Positions 50,501-58,429 of a stretch of 64,000 bases of DNA are shown here, piece after piece. The notes beneath the pieces are model-generated. The model saw only the letters and a program-made list of their open reading frames with translations, did no database searches and was not told the DNA's origin. Positions within the stretch are counted from its first letter, which is position 1. Each line of letters begins with the position of its first letter. Position numbers and translations under genes: made by a program. Source of the stretch: Pteria penguin (Eukaryota; Mollusca; Bivalvia; Pterioida; Pteriidae); assembly GCA_035048485.1 (NCBI GenBank), contig CM068585.1, positions 19,338,501 to 19,402,500 of the forward strand, read 5' to 3'.

Positions 50501-53433
50501 CATCTATGACTTTCATCTTGTTTTCAGGATGTCGTTTTGGAGGATGGACGTACATGGGACATTGCCAGAAGATCTCAAGCAGAGAGGGGTTAGTGTCTAA
50601 ATCATACTAAATGATATAATGCATACGTATTTCATTGATAATATTGGCATAGATGCATTACTTGGTTTTCGTCAATTTTTCAAAAGGAAGTGTGTCTTTT
50701 GAACCCTCTGTATTTGTCTATGCCATTTTTACAATAAAAAACTTCATAGTATTCCAATCGTATTTCAGATTGATTGCACCACCAGAAAGTTGAATTTCTT
50801 CTTTCATAATATTCCCATATATAATGCTCCTATGTCACGGATAGTATCTGAACATTTTTCAGGTTTATTGCACAAGCGGGAAAGTTTTACCTGGCTATTA
50901 CTTCCGTGATGACGCTATTCTCCTGTACAACGCCATCAAGAATTACGTCACGAAATACGTCAAACTTTACTACGGTAAATATGTACTTATTATCTGTACA
51001 GTGATCACGGACATGTACATAAAGTTATTACTATTCCTGTGACAACATATTTTATTAACTATGATTAAGTTGCATATTATCTTAATATCTTTATGTATTT
51101 TAATTAATGTACATGTATATACTAATTCCTGGTTTGGTTATTACTACTTCTGCCTTTGCTACATGTATTTCCCACTTCTACTACTACTACTACTACTACT
51201 ACTACTAATGCTGCTGCTGCTGCTACTACTCTAATATAAACATTTTAAGTGTTGAATTTCAAATACAATATTCATATTCATTTTAGACTGAAAGCAGACA
51301 TCTATTTTCCTTTATTGCTTTTATAAATATTTCTACTATTAAAAACCAATGGAAGAATTTTTGTTTGGTATGATTAAAGAATGCAATTTGCCCAACAGAT
51401 GTAGTTGTTTTATTGCTGAATGTGCCAAGGGATGAGCCCAGTGTTCAGCAAAGTAGGTCCAGAATATAGAATGGTACCCTATTCAAAAAAAGTATTCGAT
51501 AGACAGATAAACATGCAGTGTTAAACTCTGACTAACATGTAGTACCCGCTTGATCTTTACGTTTAGTGTAAATAGATTTAATAAATAGATTTAATATTTA
51601 TAGATGTGCACTGCAACTGTCAGTGACTTATTTTTAACTAGTATCTGAAAGCAATGAAATGTACATCTCTATAGGGCCAATTCAATTTTTAAATGCCTTA
51701 GTCTACACTGTTTATCCGCTTCACACTGAAGAGAACAATATTCGACAAAAGGACGGTGAAATATAGATCCTAACAAATCGTGTGATAATTATTCCATGTG
51801 TTATTCCATGTATTTCCACTATATAATTTTAAAATATGATAGCATCCGATTCTGTAAATATTAAGAATCTGACATAGGTTTCAGGCATAAATGTAAACAA
51901 TGCGGTTTTAAGTTATGCAATCATTAATAATAATAATAGTAAAACCCCGAGCAATTTGTATTAGTGTAGTAACCCCCCCCCCCCCCCCTTCCCTTGCTCG
52001 AGAGAAACAAACCGTAAATTTTACGGGCACCTATGTTAATTTCTCACTATAGTTATGACTATAGTGGTACGGTGTTATACATTACACACTGTGTTACTTT
52101 CCTATTTTACACTATACGTTATTTATACGATCATTACTTTGATTTGCCTACAGATACAACTGACATCATCACTGGAGACATGGAGTTACAGAACTTCGGA
52201 AAAGAACTGGTACGTTCCAGAGAAGACAACGGACTTGGAATTCTAGTAAGCATCAATGCTTTTCAATGGGTAAACTAAAAGTTTGGATTATGATATTACA
52301 CTACATTTGTTAAAATGTGGTTTCCTCGAAACATTTAAATATAACATAAATTAATGAAATTATTTCAACCTTCTCTCATAATACTAGGGTGTACCGAATA
52401 ATGGCAAGTTTGAGACAGCAGACCACTTAGTGCTTGTGTTCACTTCCATCATATACACGTGCAGCGTCGCTCATGCGGCAACAAATTTTCCACAGTACGA
52501 CGAGTACGCATTCCCACTAAATTATCCTGCTACATTGAATGGTGTCCCTCCAAAGGATAAGGTACGAATTGCATTCTAGCTAGCCAATTCACAAACTGAC
52601 GAAGTGCAGTATGTGGATGAAAGTTCTGTTAGCTCGTTTATTAGATATACAATATCATTTACAAGTATAATAAAGGAAGGTAGTATTATCCTTAAAACAA
52701 ACAAAAACATTTTAAGAATTATATATAATTTTCCCTTGACAGCGTCCACTCACTGAGGAGGATATTCTCCACTCGCTTCCGGACAAGGAAACCACGCTAG
52801 ATATCATGACAGTGACAAAAATCCTCAGTGAAAAAGGAACCAAAAGTTTGGGTGACTTTGAAGTGCAATATGTCTTTGATCCAAACGCACAGAAAATTGT
52901 AGAAGAGTAAGCATTTAAAAAAAAAATTACCTGTCTTACACAAGTCTCTACTTTGTTTTAAGTACCTTGTACATATATTTTTATACTAATTATTTACTGA
53001 CTTTGTGAATGTTGATCCTTGAGGGAATGTATTTGTAAGTGTACATGTACGTCGAGGAATGCGTTGGTAAATGTACATCGTGGGGTGTTTTAGTGAATGA
53101 TCATCGTGGAGTGTTTTGTTGAATGTACATCGTGAAGTGTTTTGTTGAATGTACATCGTGAAGTATTTGATTATAGTACGTCGTGAACTGTTTTGTTGAA
53201 TGTACATCACAAAATGTTTTGGTGAATATACTACGTGGAAAGTTTTGGCGAACACCACATACAATCAACCACTTTCATATTTAACATTTCTAAAATTTAA
53301 ATATCTAACATTCCACAGATTCCGGGAAGAACTGAAGTCCATCAGCGCCGAAGTCAAACGCCGTAATGAGCACCGGAACCCGAAGTACACATGGTTAGAT
53401 CCAGAGGTGGTGCCGAATTCCATCAGTATCTAA
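29106..53433 (+). CDS. LOX-B: animal-type lipoxygenase, tandem paralog of LOX-A, 15 exons
   Basis: Predicted non-heme iron fatty-acid dioxygenase. CDS = join(29106..29573, 37642..37686, 38125..38253, 43760..43857, 46162..46297, 48671..48766, 49299..49395, 49646..49763, 50218..50310, 50528..50588, 50863..50974, 52154..52245, 52388..52561, 52743..52906, 53319..53433), 1998 nt, 665 aa. Every exon has the same length as in LOX-A and all junctions are GT-AG. It has a PLAT domain ([15 protein letters not shown]), [26 protein letters not shown] and C-terminal VPNSISI. Predicted ligands are His355, His360, His544, Asn548 and Ile665. It differs from LOX-A in the pocket at 347 (Ala for Ser) and 412 (Thr for Val). 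Introns 1, 3, 4 and 5 are swollen by repeats; the gene spans 24.3 kb. There is no sign of pseudogenisation. Confidence 0.93.
29882..29905. repeat. Poly-G run, about 24 bases
   Basis: Uninterrupted G run in LOX-B intron 1, 310 bases after exon 1. Confidence 0.95.
30063..30180. repeat. Near-palindrome, 56-nt arms, 6-nt loop
   Basis: 30063-30118 pairs with 30125-30180: 48 of 56 positions are complementary by hand count, and the loop is AAGCTA. Outer arms read AATCTACTGCTATTGTCC and GGACAATAGCGGTAGATT. It is a compact foldback MITE or hairpin-forming sequence in LOX-B intron 1. Confidence 0.85.
30801..30845 (+). ncRNA. Decayed hammerhead-like motif
   Basis: GCATTAC-CTAAAAG-...-ATCGAAATGCACATATT. 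It is recognisable only by comparison with 41735-41778; the CTGANGA box is destroyed. Confidence 0.4.
30905..31195 (+). repeat. Two copies of the PLE-tail terminal word
   Basis: TGGTGACTTCTGCCAC followed by AACTGAGCCAGTAACTCCTC occurs at 30919-30960 and again, with small changes, at 31137-31177. It is the reverse complement of the start of 15338-15612. Confidence 0.65.
31262..31303 (+). ncRNA. Decayed hammerhead-like motif
   Basis: GTATAA, CTGTAGA (A6 changed), an intact stem II GACATGTTGTC, AAAA in place of GAAA, then ATGCGCTTATGGT. Stem II is the best preserved of the set, but the core is mutated. Confidence 0.4.
31310..32900. other. Intron 1 of LOX-B, nothing firm
   Basis: AT-rich. An 86-codon open stretch at 31870-32130 has no recognisable domain or splice support. 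The words ACGCTGTGTCACTAAAGAA and TTGAATTAGATAATGATTAT occur twice (32450 and 32842), a local duplication. Confidence 0.45.
32905..33240 (-). pseudogene. PLE reverse transcriptase fragment, decayed
   Basis: The minus-strand order resembles the motif C to C-terminal part of the 13.8-kb copy (ATTAACTTGCCATCATCTG, then AAAGGGCATCACAAAG). Stops are frequent. Confidence 0.45.
33650..34165 (+). repeat. PLE-associated tail repeat
   Basis: AACAGGGCGGTGGGGACTCT, GGAGGAGACAAGGTCC, TCTCTGACTGTTAGT, then TTGACCGTCCTAAGTCGATA. Colinear with 43410-43745 and, inverted, 17213-17830. Confidence 0.75.
36099..36267. mobile_element. Short hAT-like MITE, internal-deletion relative of 9364-9970
   Basis: It begins CAGTGGCGAATCAAGAATTT and ends AAATCGCCAGTG. 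It shares GCCAAAATACTC and GAAATCTGAAATTTTACT with the larger element but lacks its middle. Confidence 0.55.
36435..36610. mobile_element. Candidate 176-bp element with 12-bp perfect inverted ends
   Basis: CCCCGATATACC at 36435-36446 and GGTATATCGGGG at 36599-36610. No target duplication is visible, and the interior is not recognised. Confidence 0.4.
36900..37620. other. Intron 1 of LOX-B, T-rich, nothing recognised
   Basis: Several homopolymer T and A runs. No exon or repeat family found before exon 2. Confidence 0.5.
37642..37686 (+). CDS. LOX-B exon 2 (aa 157-171)
   Basis: 45-nt micro-exon, [15 protein letters not shown], acceptor TTTTGTAG, donor GTAAGT, after an 8.1-kb first intron. Confidence 0.88.
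38125..38253 (+). CDS. LOX-B exon 3 (aa 172-214)
   Basis: It encodes [17 protein letters not shown] and ends FGEPM|GTATGT. The first third ([10 protein letters not shown]) differs strongly from LOX-A. Confidence 0.9.
38897..39640 (+). pseudogene. PLE reverse transcriptase fragment
   Basis: It reads [20 protein letters not shown], then (after a frame change near 39230) [37 protein letters not shown] and [11 protein letters not shown]. Motif B and the YIDD box are damaged by indels. LOX-B intron 3. Confidence 0.75.
39838..39990 (+). repeat. Dispersed repeat D, well-preserved copy
   Basis: GGGCACCTGGTCTCACCTCG and GGGGTTCGCATTTGTCTG match the inverted copy at 12925-13040. Confidence 0.65.
40339..40866. 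mobile_element. Candidate MITE, imperfect terminal inverted repeats
   Basis: The left end TGTTTTAAAGGAGCATGG and right end ACTATGTCCCTTTAACA are imperfect inverted copies. The middle lacks coding capacity. Confidence 0.4.
40928..41099 (+). mobile_element. tRNA-derived SINE with 13-bp target duplication
   Basis: The tRNA-like head (GTGGTGTAGTGGTTAAGCGC; B box GGTTCGATTCC) still forms most of a cloverleaf, including a 5-bp T stem (CCGGG/CCCGG). A short body follows, then a CAACCAACCAAC tail. Direct repeats ACTTTTCAACATA lie at 40915-40927 and 41100-41112. LOX-B intron 3. Confidence 0.92.
41735..41778 (+). ncRNA. Hammerhead ribozyme, type I layout, intact core
   Basis: Stem I 5' strand GCATCA (41735-41740), box CTGAAGA (CUGANGA, 41741-41747), stem II GACA-TAACT-TGTC (41748-41760), box GAAA (41761-41764), the palindromic stem III ATGCGCAT formed from 41764-41771, cleavage triplet ATA (NUH) ending at 41772, and stem I 3' strand TGGTGC (41773-41778), which pairs with GCATCA including one G-U. 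Hammerheads with a very short stem III are known from Penelope-like elements; PLE reverse-transcriptase fragments start about 100 bases downstream. Self-cleavage is predicted, perhaps as a dimer through the palindromic stem III. Confidence 0.75.
41849..42300 (+). pseudogene. PLE reverse transcriptase fragment (motifs A and B)
   Basis: [20 protein letters not shown] (motif A) and, after a frame change, [18 protein letters not shown] then [10 protein letters not shown] (motif B). Downstream the frame breaks. A different PLE lineage from the 13.8-kb copy, judging by TSLPHDLI versus TTISNQKV. Confidence 0.75.
42300..42940. other. Sequence between PLE fragments, nothing recognised
   Basis: It separates the motif A/B fragment from the C-terminal fragment. 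It may be an insertion: it holds no RT motif, and TCCCGGACGATC/TTT recurs at 42347 and 42523. Confidence 0.4.
42945..43380 (+). pseudogene. PLE reverse transcriptase C-terminal fragment
   Basis: [19 protein letters not shown] and [12 protein letters not shown] are diverged forms of DKRDDFNFPIVNFPFL and AYGVYISQLIRY. It probably belongs to the 41849 element. Confidence 0.6.
43410..43745 (+). repeat. PLE-associated tail repeat ending at LOX-B exon 4
   Basis: CTAACAGGGCGGTGGGGACT-like and GGAGGAGACAAGGTCCCG words are colinear with 33650-33970. Similarity to that copy runs through TTTTATGACCTCTCTTCTT to TGTTGAT at 43745. Confidence 0.75.
43760..43857 (+). CDS. LOX-B exon 4 (aa 215-247)
   Basis: It encodes [20 protein letters not shown]. 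The acceptor ATTGAAG has almost no pyrimidine tract, and PLE-tail homology ends about 15 bases upstream of it. Confidence 0.88.
45140..45167. repeat. Perfect 11-bp stem hairpin
   Basis: CCAAGACAACA, loop CCTATA, TGTTGTCTTGG. Intron 4 of LOX-B; no T-run follows. Confidence 0.6.
45449..45463. repeat. Poly-C run
   Basis: About 15 C. Similar runs are at 9937, 51970-51988 and 55964-55982, standing out in an AT-rich background. Confidence 0.9.
45595..45665 (-). repeat. PLE-tail repeat fragment
   Basis: GTTAAACCGTTTATTGCCCTTG then CTCCACTCACACCGT is a diverged version of 15510-15545. Confidence 0.45.
46162..46297 (+). CDS. LOX-B exon 5 (aa 247-292)
   Basis: It encodes [19 protein letters not shown] and [10 protein letters not shown]. 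It follows a run of about 25 T and 10 A, 40-60 bases upstream. Confidence 0.9.
47198..48230. repeat. G-rich minisatellite, about 44-bp unit, some 23 copies
   Basis: The unit is roughly TAGCTCTGTCGCTAGATAGG, a G run of 4-12, TTTAGG, TTAGTAATTAGTA. The unit and G-run lengths vary. It fills the centre of LOX-B intron 5; the + strand is a strong G-quadruplex candidate. Confidence 0.9.
48273..48310 (+). ncRNA. Decayed hammerhead-like motif
   Basis: GCATCT, CTGAATA with a deletion through stem II, GTC-GAAA, ATGCACAT, TTTGGTGC. Inactive by inspection. It sits immediately after the G-rich minisatellite. Confidence 0.45.
48671..48766 (+). CDS. LOX-B exon 6 (aa 293-324)
   Basis: It encodes [20 protein letters not shown], donor GTAAAG. 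A SINE begins 57 bases downstream, and the open frame runs through into it. Confidence 0.9.
48825..49068 (+). mobile_element. tRNA-derived SINE, second family, 12-bp target duplication
   Basis: Head with CGCAGTTGGTAGTGCGTTCG (A box) and GGTTCGATTCCCGG (B box), then GGGTTTTCTCCGGGTACTAC and TTTCCTCCCACA, ending AAATAAATAAAGTTTA. AATGCATATGGG flanks it at 48813-48824 and 49069-49080. Different body and tail from the other SINEs here. LOX-B intron 6. Confidence 0.92.
49299..49395 (+). CDS. LOX-B exon 7 (aa 325-357, first iron ligand)
   Basis: [14 protein letters not shown] and [13 protein letters not shown], with His355. Three differences from LOX-A in 33 residues. Confidence 0.92.
49646..49763 (+). 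CDS. LOX-B exon 8 (aa 357-396, second iron ligand)
   Basis: [19 protein letters not shown] with His360; His378 and His387 keep the X17/X8 spacing. Confidence 0.92.
50102..50155. repeat. (CAGA)n microsatellite
   Basis: Interrupted CAGA/CAGG units in LOX-B intron 8, 65 bases before exon 9. Confidence 0.9.
50218..50310 (+). CDS. LOX-B exon 9 (aa 396-427)
   Basis: [20 protein letters not shown]. Ala398 is kept at the Coffa site; Thr412 replaces Val412 of LOX-A. Confidence 0.9.
50528..50588 (+). CDS. LOX-B exon 10 (aa 427-447)
   Basis: [20 protein letters not shown], one residue different from LOX-A (Phe430 for Tyr). Confidence 0.9.
50863..50974 (+). CDS. LOX-B exon 11 (aa 448-485)
   Basis: [20 protein letters not shown]. 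The acceptor CATTTTTCAG is shared word-for-word with LOX-A. Confidence 0.92.
51177..51230. repeat. (CTA)n(CTG)n trinucleotide repeat
   Basis: About nine CTA then five CTG then CTA units, LOX-B intron 11. Confidence 0.9.
52154..52245 (+). CDS. LOX-B exon 12 (aa 485-515)
   Basis: [20 protein letters not shown], then ILGVP across the exon 12-13 junction. Confidence 0.9.
52388..52561 (+). CDS. LOX-B exon 13 (aa 516-573, third iron ligand)
   Basis: [20 protein letters not shown] with His544 and Asn548. The first half is almost identical in DNA to LOX-A (see findings). Confidence 0.94.
52743..52906 (+). CDS. LOX-B exon 14 (aa 574-628)
   Basis: [18 protein letters not shown] to QKIVEE, donor GTAAGC. 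Unspliced reading meets TAA at once. Confidence 0.9.
53030..53252. repeat. 26-bp minisatellite in the last LOX-B intron
   Basis: The unit is roughly GTGTTTTGTTGAATGTACAT plus CGTGAA. Unit starts near 53111, 53137, 53163, 53188 and 53214 give a 26-base step. It ends about 65 bases before exon 15. Confidence 0.85.
53319..53433 (+). CDS. LOX-B exon 15 (aa 628-665, C-terminal Ile)
   Basis: [19 protein letters not shown] and VPNSISI-stop. Seven of 37 residues differ from LOX-A. Confidence 0.93.
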
Positions 53434-53438
53434 ATAAA
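53433..53438 (+). terminator. Candidate LOX-B polyadenylation signal overlapping the stop codon
   Basis: TAAATAAAAT: the AATAAA shares its first A with the TAA stop, and a T/G-rich stretch (GTTGTTTGTCCCTTGTGTTT) follows. If used, the 3' UTR would be about 20 nt; a later site is also possible. Confidence 0.35.
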
Positions 53439-53604
53439 ATGTTGTTTGTCCCTTGTGTTTCTGCTTATATAACCCGTTATTGTGGACTGTACTTAGGTTC
53501 ACGAAAGCATTTCTCGTTTGTAAACTAAGGTTTCTTATTATTAATGTCTTTTCACAAATATGTGATATAAGAATATAATATATACTGTATGTTCATGGAA
53601 GGTG

Positions 53605-53705
53605 TGGCTAACCAAACAGGAGACGCTCAATCCTCCCGGGCACCTGGTCTCATCTCTAAATTTAATTGGTCTTTGAATGTCCACTGTGGTACATTGTTGT
53701 AAGTG
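53605..53705 (+). repeat. Dispersed repeat D copy
   Basis: AACAGGAGACGCTCAATCCT then GGGCACCTGGTCTCATCTCT; closest to the inverted copy at 21615-21725. Confidence 0.6.
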
Positions 53706-53709
53706 CCAT

Positions 53710-55375
53710 AGTCATGTAACACCAGTTGCTTTCGTATTTTACATTATACATTGTATCCACATGAAATACTAGCCATATTAACTCTGTATTTAACATTTTT
53801 ATTTGTTATCTTTCGACTTTTCTCCTTTCGATGTCAACTAAAGCAATAAGTGAGTCACGCCTTTCTTATTTTCAGAGAAAACATTTTTCGGGTTATGGTA
53901 TGTAAATACATAAGAGGCAGGAGTCTCTGTTATAAACAAAAACCACCATTAGGCATTACGGTCTTAAAATGTCTACAGAGAAGCAAATCTCTAAAAATCA
54001 CGCCAGATCATATGTGAAGATTTAAGTTTTAAATCTCAATTACATATCGCATTTGTGTTTATTTCATCATTAGTAAATGCATCTATATCATATATTTCTC
54101 CTTTATCCTATTCCTCATCTTTATTGTAAAGCCTTTATTTATTGTTTTAAAAACTTCTGCATTAAAAAACTTCTAGCACATTCAGTCTCTTTACTATTTT
54201 GCCAGAACTATAACACAGCTGAACAATATTCTTTTTTAAAATCCTCCATAAGTAAAATCGATACAACATAATTACAAAAAAAAAATGAAAGGACTTGAAA
54301 GTCCTCAAGGTCGGAATTGCATGGTCAAGTACATCAAAGGTAATAAAGTCGTGATCCACCAAGAGATTACACACCAAGCGTGTAATGTTTATGATCAGTA
54401 TTGACAAAAACACGGTCTGCGCACAGGTGCTCGTTTTTATATAAACAACGGCTCCGCCCTGTAGGCTGTACACCCCTATACGTCTCCGTCTCGAACTATA
54501 TAGTTATCTCATTCTCTCTTATCACTTTTGATCTTGACAGTAGTGTGAAATTAGCAATCTGGACAGTCTCCCGCTGTACACGTACATTTTGGGGAAAACC
54601 ACCTCTACACATGTAGATCTATAAATAACTGGCTATTTTTAGTAGCATTACACATCAACAACAACACAAGACGTTTGTTTATCGTTGTGACGAGAAGATT
54701 GTAGAGTACTTTGAATTCCACTGCTATAAAAAGAAGCGATATTCTCAAGTTTTTATTAATTATAATACAACGAATACTAATACGGACTAGTAGTGTACTT
54801 CTTAAATTACGGAACAGCTACACAATAATATCAATCGTAATTTTTCGGGACTTTCCGTCGAGTATTCGGAAAGACTGCATGTCCTCCAGCGCATGAATAT
54901 AACTCGTCTAAATCGATGGAATATCGGTACATCTATTTTCTCATCTGATCAAACTTATCTTGTATTGACTCGTACAATATGAACTATAATTACTAAAAGT
55001 AAATCTAATCACGCTTTTTCTAAATATCGACGCACTATTTATAAACGAGGAGGTATTTTCTGCGTTCCACGCGTTCACCACAGCATATTGTAACGACTAG
55101 GGTCTGGAATTGCTAGGCAATTCCGACCAAAAATGTGGAAAAGTGCTTCGTTATTATATGCTATCGACTTCCGTTACGGAGGATTTTAAAAACTATTGTT
55201 TAATTTGTTACACTCCTGAAAAGGAGACATGAAAATAATAACATTTTACATAAGATCAAGGAAATGCGGAAAAAGGAGTATTTTATTATACAATACGGTT
55301 GTTAGTAATACCAGTACATCTTTATTACATACCATAGTATATTGGTCACTTTTAACAGCTCGTAGGGACGAAAGT
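53710..55375. other. Intergenic, no gene recognised
   Basis: No conserved frame. A short palindrome, GGAATTGC-TA-GGCAATTCC, occurs near 55107-55126, and GGTCGGAATTGC recurs inverted (54310 and 55118), hinting at an element of about 0.8 kb. Confidence 0.4.
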
Positions 55376-55379
55376 CCCG

Positions 55380-55745
55380 AGTCATTATCATACCCCCGAC
55401 GTCGTCTTCGTCCGTAGACAAAAACTATAACCTGGATCATAACTTTTAGAAACATAGCTTTAATATTTCACCTGTATTCCTTGTGCCAAGACCTTTCAAT
55501 GGGTACCAAAATTTTTGACTTTGTGACCTTGCACCTTGAAATTTGACCTACTTTTAAAAAACTTTAACCTTGGTCATAACTTATGAACAGTAGAGACAGG
55601 GATTAGATAATTCGTGTGTATTTCTTTCAAAATATTTTACGTGTTGTCCTGACCTTGAAGATTGACCTACTTACAAAAACACTTTGGCTATTTAAATTGG
55701 TTGCCAAAGGAGGGCTATGTTGTTTTCCGACAACTTTTGTTTTCA
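55380..55745 (+). repeat. Dispersed repeat with internal tandem segment
   Basis: The words TGACCTTGCACCTTGAAATT / GACCTTGAAGATTGACCTAC and ACTTTAACCTTGGTCATAAC / TATAACCTGGATCATAAC recur in tandem at about 110-130-base spacing. It ends GTTGTTTTCCGACAAC. I recall similar sequence as common in molluscan genomes, but cannot verify that here. Confidence 0.5.
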
Positions 55746-56070
55746 TTTGGATCAGCAACATGAGTGAGGGAGGAGCTAATTTTAAATGCTAGATTCTTCA
55801 GCAAGACATACATGTACGGCGTTTGACTGGAACAGGGCTTCTTCCATGTTATATTATTCATGATTTATGTCGAACGAGTGTCTAATATATTTATGTAGAA
55901 GATAAGAGCATTTCAGAATTTCTTCTTAATGATTTGGAAATGCGTGTTTAAATCTCAAAATAACCCCCCCCCCCCCCCCCCCAGCTCTTTGTACTACAGT
56001 ACGTTTGTAAAAAAGTAAATCACCTTGATTAAATATATATAAATGTACCATATCAAGAGAAACAACTCGT

Positions 56071-56334
56071 ATGTTATATAATTATACCCATGCGATAGAG
56101 ACACTCGATGAAGAAAACTGTCAATCGTTAAAAAGAACATTTAATATCCCAAATCAAGCATGTCTGACTTTTAAAGTACAGGTTTTGTTGAGGGTTAATG
56201 CTAACTGGCTTGGTATGAGGAACATTTCTAACAGACACGTTCTCACATCTGGTATTACATATAGATCTCGTCAGAAGACGTACTCAGCACAATATACATA
56301 TATGAATATGGGAAATTTTACACCATTTCCATAG
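56071..56334 (+). other. 87-codon open frame, probably not a gene
   Basis: It starts MLYNYTHAIETLDEENCQSL. No domain is recognised, and no promoter or splice partner is visible. Listed because it is one of the few open frames here outside repeats. Confidence 0.15.
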
Positions 56335-56384
56335 TCATCCACAGCACACAGCAAGAAAACAAACAATGCTTCAGCTCAAAACAT

Positions 56385-56390
56385 TTATTG
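56385..56390 (-). terminator. Possible minus-strand polyadenylation signal
   Basis: TTTATT (AATAAA on the minus strand) begins a long AT-rich stretch (56390-57650) of the kind seen in 3' UTRs. It could be the end of a minus-strand gene whose coding exons lie right of the window. Confidence 0.25.
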
Positions 56391-57670
56391 TGATAAAGTA
56401 GCAGATCATGACCACAGGTTTGCCAAGATAAGAATGAAACAGTATAATGAGGATGTATAAGGCAAGGAAAGACAGAAGAGAAAAGCCTTGTACATTTAGA
56501 CAAAGAGAAGAAAAGTACAATGTTGTAAATGAATACTATACTTCCCTTCCCTCGTCCGTCCTGCCTCATTAATGTTGCATTATATTCTCTAAAAACATTC
56601 CAGGCAGATACTGAATTTACAAATAAATATAAAGGAGATGGGTCATATTCATGCTAGATAATTTAATATCAAAATCACTTTCATACATGTATTAAAGAGT
56701 TCACACAAACATTCATCTTAATTCTTATTCATTAATGCATATACAACAAGTCTTGTTTTACACCATTGTTTATAAACTGATGAATCTACTTATTCAACTG
56801 TGTATAAGATATGAAAAAGCTTGCTATATTTGTATAATTCTCGCATTTTAAATTAACCAGATCCCTTCTCTGATCTCACAATTATAAATTTTCTTTGGAA
56901 GAAGAAATATATATACATGTACTAAATATGCATACAATAACTTTGTTGATGATATTCTCATGTAACAATTCAAACTGTAATTATGAAAATCAAAGTAAAA
57001 GCTTCTAATGACTCCAATGCATATAAAAGATATAATGAATTGCAAAGTTGTATAAAATCTCCTATGAGTGAAATTAAGATAGAATCATTGAAGTGTATAA
57101 TTATGATGAATCAATTTCATACAGACATCTCTAAAATTTCATCAAAATGTTGACATGTGGAGAGACATCACACATATCAGTTGTTTTGTGATACCTAATA
57201 ATTTTAAAGATCTTTCAAGTCTTTGTCTAGGGACAAATTAAATCAGCTTTGACAGAGTAAAAGTTTGTGTTCAAGGTCTGTTATAGTATAAAGGAGGAAT
57301 TATTTAGACTTAGTGAGTTTGATAAAATAAGACAAACTAATTACAAATGAAACTAAAACTATTTATAGCGAACAGAATGTCAAGGTTATGAATGATGGCA
57401 TGTAAATGTAAACAAGCATCTGAATTGCTTATTCATCTGACAGCTTGAAAAATTTGCAGATAAATATATATTTTACCTGATTTATTGTGCTGTGACTACA
57501 TTTTGTACTGAAAACTGAGTGTAAAATTTGACTCATCAACAATAAGCAATTGTTTATACAGGCCAAATTAAAATTCATAACCCTTAAATCTATAATAATT
57601 TACAGCAAATGAATGCTCAAATACAGGGCACCGCTAACGGGTGCATGATATACACGCATCATGTTTTAAT

Positions 57671-58345
57671 GTGGTCTACAAGCCACATCCTTTCATATGA
57701 CACCATCAAAACTTTTGTTCCCCCTTTAGATAAGGAGTAGAAGCCCGGACAAGCTATTCCGACCCTGCCCATTTTCCCCCACCCCAGGGGACTGACCCTA
57801 ACGTTGAAACCCACATGCACAAATACAAACCACATCCTTTCATATGATACTATCAAAAGTTTTGTTCCCCTTTTAGTTACGGAGGAGAAGCCAGGACAAA
57901 CTTTTCTGACCCCGCCCATTTTCCCCCACTCCAGGGGCTTGACCCTAACTTTGAAACCCACATGCACAACTACAAGCCACATCCTTTCATATGACACCAT
58001 CAAAAGTTTTGTTGCCCCTTTAGTTAAGGAGGAGAAGCCTGGACAAGCTTTTTAGACCCCACCCATTTTCCCCCACCCCAGACGCCTGACCCCAACTTTG
58101 AAACCCACATGCTCAACTACAAGCCACACCCTTTCATATGACACCATCAAAAGTTTTGTTCCCCCTTTAGTTAAGGAGGAGAAGCCCAGACAAACTTTTC
58201 CGACCCCACCCATTTTCCCCCACCCAAGGGGCCTGACCCCAACTTTGAAACCCACATGCACAACTACAAGCCACACCCTTTCATATTACACCATCTAAAG
58301 TTTTGTTCCCCCTTTAGTTAAGGAGGAGGAGCCCGGACAAGAATG
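57671..58345. repeat. 147-bp tandem repeat, about 4.6 units
   Basis: The CCACATCC/CCACACCC-CTTTCATAT landmark occurs at 57684, 57831, 57978, 58125 and 58272, exactly 147 bases apart each time. Units carry CCCATTTTCCCCCACCC and CTTTGAAACCCACATGC. The array ends in GAATGGATGGACAGACGGAC. Both strands stay open because 147 is a multiple of 3. Confidence 0.9.
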
Positions 58346-58429
58346 GATGGACAGACGGACGGACAGACGACAGCTGTATAGCATAATACACCCACATTTT
58401 TAAATGCGGGCATATATAAACCAAATCTG

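Noticed and set aside
57659..58298. Open frames on both strands (MVSYERMWLVVVHVGFK and MKPTCTTTSHILSYD types)
   Set aside because: They are translations of the 147-bp tandem repeat and appear on both strands at once.
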